A DNA stretch of 5,546 bases from Saprospiraceae bacterium (GTDB lineage Bacteria > Bacteroidota > Bacteroidia > Chitinophagales > Saprospiraceae): NCBI GenBank assembly GCA_013002625.1, contig JABDJE010000136.1:1-5546 (forward strand), in the 5' to 3' direction. The notes under the pieces were generated by a model that was not told the DNA's origin, searched no databases, and worked only from the letters and a program-made list of their open reading frames with translations. A program made the position numbers and the translations under genes. Positions 1 to 5,546 of this stretch are shown one piece after another (position 1 is the first letter of the stretch; each line of letters opens with the position of its first letter).

Positions 1-864
1 GCTTATTGGCGGGCTACTGAAAACACAATCGTGGGAGAACGCAGTGTAGGGGATGCACGACTCAATTATGATGAACAGATTTATAGTTGGTTTGACTTTT
101 GGTTAAAAGGAGAAGCCAATAATTTCAAGGAGAATACAGCTAGAGTCCAGTATTATACAATGGGCGCCAACAAATGGCAATCTTCTGAATCCTGGCCACC
201 TGCTTCAGCAAATATGACTAAGTATTATTTAAATAGTACAGAAGGGGCAAATAGCCTATATGGAGATGGCAGATTAATTTTAAATCTATCTGAGAAAACC
301 GGTGTAGACAGTTATACGTACAATCCTATGAATCCGGTAAATTCTTATGGTGGCAATGTATGTTGTACAGGCAACGCTATCGAAGGAGGTTCATTTGATC
401 AGCAGCTTATGGAAACACGCAACGATATACTCGTATACACTTCCGATGAATTGGAAGAAGGCATAGAAATCTCTGGTTTTATTGAATCAACACTGTATGT
501 CGGATCCGATGCGCAGGATACAGATTTCACTATTAAATTGATCGATGTGTATCCCGATGGAAGCGCTTATAATTTAGATGAAACGATTCAACGTGCTCGC
601 TACCGTGAAGGTTATGAAAAAGAGGTGTTCATGAAGAAGGGCGAAGTTTATAAGTTGGAACTAACCCCAATGGCAACAAGCAATTACTTTGCAAAAGGGC
701 ATCGCATTCGTATTGAGGTGAGCAGCAGTAATTTTCCAAGATTTACACGCAATTTAAATACTGGAGGCAACAACTATGATGAGTCTGAAGCCATTATTGC
801 CAATAATAAGATATATCATGGTGCGGATTACCCCTCACATATCTCATTGCCTATTATTAAATAA
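1..864 (+). CDS. CocE/NonD family hydrolase (peptidase S15-like), C-terminal part; 5' end outside window
   Basis: The reading frame is open from base 1, and 287 residues are visible before the TAA at 862-864. The GTG at position 31 is internal, because the residues before it (AYWRATENTIV) continue the family pattern. Family members are serine hydrolases (alpha/beta-hydrolase core plus a C-terminal jelly-roll, PepX_C) that cleave esters, amides or X-Pro peptides; many are exported. Visible in order: the end of the catalytic domain with WFDFWLKG (residues 30-37 of the visible part), the linker YYTMGANKW (about 51-59), then the jelly-roll domain from about residue 70. That domain carries GGNVCCTG (about 117-124), DTDFTIKLIDVYPDG (about 173-187) and SSSNFPRFTRNLNTGG (about 241-256). 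The nucleophile Ser and catalytic Asp lie upstream of the window, and from recalled relatives the catalytic His should lie just upstream too. The signal peptide cannot be assessed. The stop overlaps the next start by one base. The family call is firm; the substrate is unknown. Confidence 0.93.
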   Translation, partial: AYWRATENTIVGERSVGDARLNYDEQIYSWFDFWLKGEANNFKENTARVQYYTMGANKWQSSESWPPASANMTKYYLNSTEGANSLYGDGRLILNLSEKTGVDSYTYNPMNPVNSYGGNVCCTGNAIEGGSFDQQLMETRNDILVYTSDELEEGIEISGFIESTLYVGSDAQDTDFTIKLIDVYPDGSAYNLDETIQRARYREGYEKEVFMKKGEVYKLELTPMATSNYFAKGHRIRIEVSSSNFPRFTRNLNTGGNNYDESEAIIANNKIYHGADYPSHISLPIIK

Positions 865-1553
865 TGAAGGCCACGCTAGTATTACTGCATGGTGCATTAG
901 AATCAAGCGGCCAGTTTAATAAATTAATTACGTTGCTGGAGCCCCATTTTTACCTTGAATGCCTTGATTTTGTTGGGCACGGACAGAATAAGGCCGTAGA
1001 CCGGTTTACAATAGGGGAATTGTCCATACAGTTAAAGCAATACTTGAAATCATTAAACATAAATAAGATGAATATACTGGGATACAGTATGGGAGGCTAT
1101 GTGGCTTTACATGCGTTGCCTGAAATTTCACCTATGGTTAATTCTATAATTACCTTGGCGACCAAACTTTCCTGGCATGACGAATTTATTGAAGAGGAGT
1201 TATTAAAACTTAATCCTGAAACAATTGAAGCTAAAGTGCCAAAACTTATAGTCAAACTTGAACAAGATCATCCCAACTCTGCTTGGAAGGCTATAATACA
1301 AGCAACAAATTATATGATGCAGACCATCCAGAACTACCCCCTGGATTCGATGGCTTTAGGCAGCTCAAATTCTAATATCTTTATTGTGCGTGGGGCGGAT
1401 GATAAAATGGTAACACAAGAAGAGTCCAGAAGCTTTGCAGCAGGATTAAACAATGCAAAATATATTGAATTGGACGCCACACCTCATTTCTTCCACAAAA
1501 TGGACCCTCAACTTATCGCAAAGACTGTATTAAATATCCTTACAAATGATTAA
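864..1553 (+). CDS. small alpha/beta-hydrolase fold protein (MenH-like superfamily)
   Basis: This is a 229-residue alpha/beta hydrolase with a complete apparent catalytic triad. The oxyanion-hole motif LLHGA is at residues 7-11, and DFVGHG at 35-40 fits the strand-4 region of the fold. The nucleophile elbow GYSMGG (73-78) gives Ser75, GADDKMV (177-183) gives Asp180, and TPHFFHK (206-212) gives His208. The insert between the elbow and the Asp is a short helical cap. No signal peptide or membrane segment is seen, so it is probably cytoplasmic. The start is fixed: an in-frame TAA at 858-860 lies two codons upstream. There is no Shine-Dalgarno sequence, and the ATG shares its A with the preceding TAA, so translation probably depends on coupling. 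Length and motifs fit the broad group that includes MenH (menaquinone synthesis) and many esterases. Nothing here proves the MenH reaction and no menaquinone gene is nearby, so the substrate is left open. Confidence 0.93.
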   Translation: MKATLVLLHGALESSGQFNKLITLLEPHFYLECLDFVGHGQNKAVDRFTIGELSIQLKQYLKSLNINKMNILGYSMGGYVALHALPEISPMVNSIITLATKLSWHDEFIEEELLKLNPETIEAKVPKLIVKLEQDHPNSAWKAIIQATNYMMQTIQNYPLDSMALGSSNSNIFIVRGADDKMVTQEESRSFAAGLNNAKYIELDATPHFFHKMDPQLIAKTVLNILTND

Positions 1554-4110
1554 ACGAACTCATCGATATTATTTAATATTATTAATCTCATGTATCATTT
1601 GCGTTCAGATACAGAGCCAGGAATACGAATTAACATTCAGAGTGGACATGTCTCATGAGCTCGTATCTGAAAACGGTGTCCATGTAGCAGGCACCTTTCA
1701 GACGGAAGCTGGCTTTAGTTCAGATTGGGATCCATCAACCACGGAGTTATTTGATACTAACGGGAACAACATATACGAAAGATCGGTCTCCTTAAGTCCG
1801 GGTACTTACTTATATAAATTCGTAAACGGCAGTGCATGGCAGGAAAAGCCTGAACTACCCTCTCCTCTTTGTTCCGTCCATGACGGAAATGGCAACTACA
1901 ACAGATCCGTCACTATACTCGACCAAGACACCATTCTGCCAACTATTAAGTTTGACTCTTGCCAATCTGTTGTTACATTCTCACTTAAGCTGCCTTCCGA
2001 ATTGGTTGAAAATGAATTTGTATCCTTGAGCGGCAACTTTCAATCAGATAATAATCTGGGGAGTGATTGGCAAACCAATATTATACGGATGACGGATACG
2101 AATGATGATGGCATATTTGAAGTCAGCCTTGCTTTAAAAGAAGGTGATTATAATTATATATACAGTGTAGGAAGCAGTCCAACAACATTTGAAATCTTAC
2201 CTGACGACTGCGGTCAAACACTTGGTGGCAATCAATACAGACAAGTTTCTGTTACCGGAGCCATCCACAACCTGCCCACCGATATCTTTGGTGAATGCGG
2301 CGCATTTGATATTAATACATCAACAGATTATGAGACATATTGGTGGAATGATGTCGTATTCTATGAAATATTTGTAAGGAGTTTTTATGACAGCGATGGT
2401 GATGGCATTGGAGATATCAACGGAATTATCGAAAAGTTGGACTACTTGAATGACGGCAACCCCGATACAGATGATGACCTTGGGGTTGGAGGTATCTGGC
2501 TTATGCCGATTATGCCCTCACCTTCCTATCATGGATATGATGCCACTGATTACTATGATATCGAATCCGATTACGGGACGCTTGAAGATTTTGAAAATCT
2601 AATAGAAGAAGCCCATAAGCGCGGGATAAGAGTAATCATCGACTTTGTAATGAATCATTGTTCCAATCAACATCCTTGGTTTATTGAGTCGATTAATCCC
2701 AGTTCATCCTACAGGAATTGGTTTATCTGGAAAGATGTAAGTCCTGGTTTTAGCGGACCATGGGGTCAACAGGTATGGCACAATCGAAATGGCAAATGGT
2801 ATTACGGCTTATTCTGGAGTGGCATGCCTGATTTGAACTATGACAATCCAGATCTCAAAGACGAAATGCTTAACATAACTGAATATTGGCTTGACTTGGG
2901 TGTAGACGGTTTTCGATTGGATGCTATTAAATACCTTGATGAAAATGGCGCACAATTGGAAGATACACCTAAAACCTTTGCATTGCTTGAGGAATTCAAT
3001 GATGTATACAAAACCAGAAACTCAGACGCATTCACTGTCGGTGAAGTTTGGTCCAACACCGAATCTATTTTACCTTATGTACAGCATGACCGCTTGGATG
3101 TATGTTTTGATTTTGACCTTGCCTATGGTATCATTAATGCAGTTAATTTTTCAAATAAAACTCCAATTGAGCAGCAAATAACCACGATTCAAGAAGGCTA
3201 TAGCAAGTTACAATATGCTACATTTCTAACCAATCATGACATCGATAGAATCTACAATCAACTGGGGCGAAATGTGAAAAGAATGAAGCAGGCTGCAAGT
3301 ATTTATTTGACCCTGCCGGGCGTGCCTTTCATTTATTACGGAGAAGAAATTGGAATGACGGGAACGGGCGCTCATGAGAATATAAGAAGACCCATGCAAT
3401 GGGATTCTGGAAACTACAGTGGATTTTCGAATACAAATCCATGGATAGGCCTGGGTGATAACAGCAGCACAAATAATGTAGAAGTACTAAGGCAGGACGA
3501 CCAATCAATATTTAATCATTATAAAGCCCTGATACACCTCAGAAATAAGTCGGCAGCCCTGAAGAAAGGGTATATCTCCATTCTTGATGATGCGCAAGAA
3601 AAGACTTTGAGCTACGCGCGTATACATGATGAAGAGGCCGTATTATTCAGCACCAACCTTGGCAGTCAATTTATTGAAACCAACTATTCAATTGATATTT
3701 CTGCATTATTACCAGGTCCTTACGAAGTGAGAGAGGCTTTTACCAATGAGCTTGTGGCAGAGATTCAGATTAACAATGAAGGTGGCTTTGCAAATCTGAG
3801 TACAGGCCTTAAACTTGAACCGCGGCAAACAGAGATTCTTATTCTTGCAAAGCGAGAGACAACATCTTTAAGCAAGACAGAACGGGTATCCAAGCCTATT
3901 ATATTTCCTAATCCATCGAAAGATAGAATCAATATACAATTGCATGATAATTGCTTACTTGAGCAAGCCTCAGTTTATAGTATTGGTGGACGTAAATTGA
4001 AGGAAACACAGGATAGCGTGGTTGATCTGTCTGACTTAAGCTCTGGGATATATCTTTTGCATTTAGAGACCTGTTCTGGAACCTCGGTCCATAAGTTGAT
4101 TAAGAATTGA
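1546..4110 (+). CDS. secreted GH13 alpha-amylase family glycosidase with tandem N-terminal modules and T9SS sorting domain
   Basis: This 854-residue exported enzyme is predicted to hydrolyse alpha-1,4-linked glucans. A Sec signal peptide spans about residues 1-24 (RTHRYY then LILLISCIICV), probably cut before Gln25. Two related beta-sandwich modules follow (about 26-139 and 141-251), then the GH13 barrel (about 266-640), its C-terminal beta domain (to about 768), a short linker, and a T9SS type A sorting domain (783-854). Catalytic regions are intact: DFVMNH (366-371), GFRLDAIKY (455-463, nucleophile Asp459), GEVW (499-502, acid/base Glu500) and TNHD (562-565, Asp565). DSDGDGIGD (282-290) looks like a calcium loop. 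MPDLN (427-431) is the fifth-region signature associated with GH13_36, intermediate between oligo-1,6-glucosidases and neopullulanases. The start is fixed by an in-frame TAA at 1531-1533. It overlaps the upstream gene by 8 bases. Alpha-amylase is the most likely activity; neopullulanase or cyclomaltodextrinase-like specificity is possible. Confidence 0.95.
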   Translation: MIKRTHRYYLILLISCIICVQIQSQEYELTFRVDMSHELVSENGVHVAGTFQTEAGFSSDWDPSTTELFDTNGNNIYERSVSLSPGTYLYKFVNGSAWQEKPELPSPLCSVHDGNGNYNRSVTILDQDTILPTIKFDSCQSVVTFSLKLPSELVENEFVSLSGNFQSDNNLGSDWQTNIIRMTDTNDDGIFEVSLALKEGDYNYIYSVGSSPTTFEILPDDCGQTLGGNQYRQVSVTGAIHNLPTDIFGECGAFDINTSTDYETYWWNDVVFYEIFVRSFYDSDGDGIGDINGIIEKLDYLNDGNPDTDDDLGVGGIWLMPIMPSPSYHGYDATDYYDIESDYGTLEDFENLIEEAHKRGIRVIIDFVMNHCSNQHPWFIESINPSSSYRNWFIWKDVSPGFSGPWGQQVWHNRNGKWYYGLFWSGMPDLNYDNPDLKDEMLNITEYWLDLGVDGFRLDAIKYLDENGAQLEDTPKTFALLEEFNDVYKTRNSDAFTVGEVWSNTESILPYVQHDRLDVCFDFDLAYGIINAVNFSNKTPIEQQITTIQEGYSKLQYATFLTNHDIDRIYNQLGRNVKRMKQAASIYLTLPGVPFIYYGEEIGMTGTGAHENIRRPMQWDSGNYSGFSNTNPWIGLGDNSSTNNVEVLRQDDQSIFNHYKALIHLRNKSAALKKGYISILDDAQEKTLSYARIHDEEAVLFSTNLGSQFIETNYSIDISALLPGPYEVREAFTNELVAEIQINNEGGFANLSTGLKLEPRQTEILILAKRETTSLSKTERVSKPIIFPNPSKDRINIQLHDNCLLEQASVYSIGGRKLKETQDSVVDLSDLSSGIYLLHLETCSGTSVHKLIKN
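1621..2298 (+). repeat. protein-level tandem duplication: two N-terminal starch-binding-like modules of the amylase
   Basis: Residues 26-139 and 141-251 of the amylase align as two copies of one beta-sandwich module with a period of 112-113 residues. Matching landmarks are GTFQ..../SDW (49-61) with GNFQ..../SDW (163-175), DTNGNNIYE (70-78) with DTNDDGIFE (184-192), a Cys at 109 and 222, and a closing LPT..F..C at 131-139 and 243-251. The first copy resembles the FRVDMS...NGVHVAG domain I recall at the front of many Bacteroidota secreted enzymes, of the CBM20/CBM48-like type. Glycan binding is inferred, not shown. The DNA copies have diverged, so this is an old duplication. Confidence 0.75.
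3892..4107 (+). other. type IX secretion system C-terminal sorting domain (type A) of the amylase
   Basis: Residues 783-854 of the amylase carry the full pattern of a Por secretion-system sorting domain: FPNPSKDRINI near the start (787-797), SVYSIGGRKL in the middle (809-818), DLSSGIYLLHL (830-840) and a basic end, HKLIKN. Such domains direct the folded protein through the outer-membrane T9SS, where they are normally removed by the sortase-like PorU, which often attaches the protein to the surface. Two cysteines (803, 843) could form a disulfide. The T9SS machinery genes are not in the window. Confidence 0.93.
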
Positions 4111-5163
4111 TCAGAAGGGTTTGTCTTTCACTTTTTTCAGGAAACCAGATGTATTAAATCTTCTTCCATAAAATACCTTGACATTGTTGACTCCTCGACT
4201 AAGCCAAGAGTTTTCAATATCTACTTGAGATGAATTGGTACTCACGGCAGAAATGCCAAAATAATTTTCTTTTGAATTCCAACCAATAGCTGTTCTGAAT
4301 GTGCCGCGAATTGCAAATTCAACAAAATCCTCTGTCATACTATTTTCAGGTGTAGTGATGAACGTGGGGCCCATACCAACAACAATTGACAGCGAGAAAA
4401 AGAATTTTTCACCTACTACAAAAGTATGCCCATAACCTCCGCTTAAGCCCGTATTTACGTATTTCGCACCTCTAAAATCAATAGACGCATCAAAATCAAA
4501 CAAATCTGAATCGGGCACTATGGTTGAATCTGCGTCCATGGTAAAGTAGGCAAGATAACCTCCTGCAAGCCATGATCCTGCACTTTTCAATTGTCGTTGA
4601 TTATAAATAAAAGCCGCTTTGTAAGAAAACTTATCCGGATTAAAGACCTTAACTATATTCACAGCCGTATTGAATGTCCGAATATCTGGCCTTATCGGAA
4701 ATACAAGATCACCCAGATTATACCTGGAATCAAACAACCAGGGCTTGACCGCATAGAATCCTTGATATCTTTGATAATGAAAGTCGATTACGAATTGTCT
4801 TAAATAAGCATTAACCTGTAAATCCAATCGTTTGCTTTCACCATATATATCGTCATCATCGTTGATAAATGGTAAGTTAAATGCCAGATCAAAACCCAAC
4901 CATTTGTGCACAAAACCCAGACCAACATTGAAGTTTTCATTAGGCTTGTAGGTCACCGATTGCTGCGTTCTGTGATCAAAATGCGTAATATTATTGCTTT
5001 TGTTGATGCCGAATAATTTAACACAAAGGAGGTCAGAATAGTCTTTTACGTAACTGGAATTATGCAAAACTTTAACAGCGACACTGTCCTGCCCATTTAA
5101 AAAACTGAAATTTGATAATAACAGTAAGGCAATAATAATATGGAAGCAAATGCGGTATTTCAT
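4111..5163 (-). CDS. DUF4421 family protein, predicted outer-membrane beta-barrel of unknown function
   Basis: This is a 350-residue exported protein. A signal peptide (about 1-24) has KYR, a hydrophobic stretch IIIALLLL, and a probable cut at LNG/QDS. I recognise the family from YVKDYSDLLCVKLFG (38-52), YKPNENFNVGLGF (72-84), KRLDLQVNAY followed by FVIDFHYQRYQGFY (111-137), and LKSAGSWLAGG (192-202). DUF4421 proteins are known from Bacteroidota and have no established function. From about residue 70 the sequence alternates polar and hydrophobic residues in many short strands, and VKVFYGRRF (328-336) looks like a closing strand, so an outer-membrane barrel is inferred. The start is the only ATG: reading upstream, an in-frame stop (TAA, 5184-5182) comes after six codons without another ATG. 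No Shine-Dalgarno sequence is seen. It is transcribed against the amylase operon and its stop abuts the amylase stop. Confidence 0.88.
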   Translation of the reverse strand: MKYRICFHIIIALLLLSNFSFLNGQDSVAVKVLHNSSYVKDYSDLLCVKLFGINKSNNITHFDHRTQQSVTYKPNENFNVGLGFVHKWLGFDLAFNLPFINDDDDIYGESKRLDLQVNAYLRQFVIDFHYQRYQGFYAVKPWLFDSRYNLGDLVFPIRPDIRTFNTAVNIVKVFNPDKFSYKAAFIYNQRQLKSAGSWLAGGYLAYFTMDADSTIVPDSDLFDFDASIDFRGAKYVNTGLSGGYGHTFVVGEKFFFSLSIVVGMGPTFITTPENSMTEDFVEFAIRGTFRTAIGWNSKENYFGISAVSTNSSQVDIENSWLSRGVNNVKVFYGRRFNTSGFLKKVKDKPF

Positions 5164-5241
5164 ACAGAATATCTTACGAAATTACGTTTTCGATATGGAA
5201 CTTAGAAAAGAGCCAATACGTTTTATTTTATAGAACAATAG
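5164..5241. promoter_or_regulatory. divergent intergenic spacer, probable promoters for both flanking genes
   Basis: These 78 AT-rich bases separate two divergent starts, so promoters in both directions are expected here. Matches to the Bacteroidota consensus (-33 TTTG, -7 TAnnTTTG) are only partial. For the minus gene, TAATTTCG (5184-5177) is preceded by TTTC (5208-5205) at a 20-base gap. For the plus gene, TACGTTTT (5217-5224) ends 17 bases before the ATG at 5242 but has no good -33 partner. The same TACGTTTT also occurs at 5183-5190. The region as promoter-bearing is reasonable; the individual elements are weak. Confidence 0.35.
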
Positions 5242-5546
5242 ATGATGCTTCAATCAACAACACATATCGTATTGTATTGGTCTGCCCGCATTACCGGATC
5301 TGTAATTCTAGGCTTTCTTTTGTTTATGTTATTTGGTCATTTATTTTCGGAAGGCCAGGATGGTTTCAAGTTCGATAATTACTTTGAAATTGCTTTATTT
5401 ATCTGTTTCCCGATCCTAACTCTGCTGGGTTTGCTTATCGCCTATAAAAAGCCATTGGCCGGCGGTATTATCTGCCTGCTTTCGATGATTGCCTTTTTCT
5501 CATTACAAGGAGGTGATGTCACGGCAAACATATATTTATTATCTCC
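5242..5546 (+). CDS. small multi-pass membrane protein, 5' part (runs off window end)
   Basis: The frame opens with ATG ATG at 5242 and stays open to the last base, giving 101 residues. A TAG at 5239-5241 directly precedes the first ATG, so the start is 5242 or 5245. Three hydrophobic segments are visible: about 17-35 (ITGSVILGFLLFMLFGHLF), 49-68 (EIALFICFPILTLLGLLIAY) and 73-88 (AGGIICLLSMIAFFSL). A short polar loop, SEGQDGFKFDNY (36-47), lies between the first two, and KKP between the second and third. There is no cleavable signal peptide pattern, so it should be an inner-membrane protein. It resembles short uncharacterised membrane proteins I recall from Bacteroidota (possibly DUF7670), but I cannot confirm that. 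No catalytic motif is visible and the function is unknown. There is no Shine-Dalgarno sequence. It is divergent from the DUF4421 gene. Confidence 0.8.
   Translation, partial: MMLQSTTHIVLYWSARITGSVILGFLLFMLFGHLFSEGQDGFKFDNYFEIALFICFPILTLLGLLIAYKKPLAGGIICLLSMIAFFSLQGGDVTANIYLLS

Noticed and set aside
31..33. GTG at 31 as a start of the first gene
   Set aside because: The frame is open to base 1 and upstream residues match the family. A start here would leave out the whole catalytic core.
383..390. AAGGAGGT, Shine-Dalgarno-like, inside the CocE gene
   Set aside because: It encodes conserved family residues (EGG) and no gene start follows it.
1567..1592. AT-rich near-palindrome (TTATTTAATATTATTAATC region)
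   Set aside because: It encodes the hydrophobic core of the amylase signal peptide (YYLILLIS). Pure A/T pairing would be a very weak hairpin.
1582..1593. Possible lipobox LISC (residues 13-16) in the amylase signal peptide
   Set aside because: It fits the short consensus, but only about six hydrophobic residues come before the Cys, and the hydrophobic stretch continues to Val20. The T9SS sorting domain favours a signal peptidase I substrate, so a lipoprotein is unlikely though not excluded.
1832..3181. Several short open frames on both strands (1832-2029, 2189-2377, 2921-3181 plus; 2838-3059 minus)
   Set aside because: All lie inside the amylase gene, whose frame carries every conserved GH13 motif. 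The short frames show no domain, signal or start context of their own.
4591..4803. Plus-strand open frame of 70 codons
   Set aside because: It is antisense to conserved parts of the DUF4421 gene and shows no recognisable features.
5507..5517. AAGGAGGTGAT, a perfect match to the complement of the 16S rRNA 3' end
   Set aside because: It lies inside the membrane protein gene, encoding part of LQGGDV. No ATG sits at a suitable distance downstream within the window, and genes here do not use Shine-Dalgarno sequences. Probably chance.

Overview
The window looks like chromosomal DNA from a member of the Bacteroidota, probably an environmental Flavobacteriia- or Saprospiria-like lineage; the genus cannot be told from the sequence. 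Four things point there. The amylase ends in a type IX secretion (T9SS/Por) C-terminal sorting domain. There is a DUF4421 protein, a family I know from Bacteroidota. None of the starts has a Shine-Dalgarno sequence. Base composition is moderately AT-rich (about 40% GC by eye).

Layout. Positions 1-4110 hold three tightly packed plus-strand genes: the 3' part of a CocE/NonD (peptidase S15-like) hydrolase (1-864, 5' end outside the window), a small cytoplasmic alpha/beta hydrolase (864-1553), and a large exported GH13 alpha-amylase-type glycosidase (1546-4110). The first two overlap by 1 base (TAATG) and the second pair by 8 bases, so they are probably co-transcribed and translationally coupled from a promoter upstream of the window. 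A minus-strand DUF4421 gene (5163-4111) converges on the amylase with no base between the two stop codons. A 78-base divergent spacer (5164-5241) follows, then the 5' part of a small multi-pass membrane protein gene (5242 to the window end, open).

How the genes may work together. The amylase should cross the inner membrane by Sec and the outer membrane by T9SS, and act on alpha-glucans at the cell surface or outside the cell. Its two N-terminal beta-sandwich modules look like a tandem duplication of a starch-binding-type domain. The CocE-like protein (an ester, amide or X-Pro type hydrolase by family) and the small hydrolase have no known link to starch. Their coupling to the amylase is clear in the sequence but its meaning is inference. 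No SusC/SusD pair, regulator or transporter is visible, so this is not a recognisable complete polysaccharide utilisation locus.

I found no RNA genes, mobile elements, CRISPR arrays or convincing terminators, and no strong case for a wholly new system. The points most worth a second look are the overlapping mixed-function operon, the duplicated and partly diverged N-terminal modules of the amylase, and the gapless convergent gene ends.
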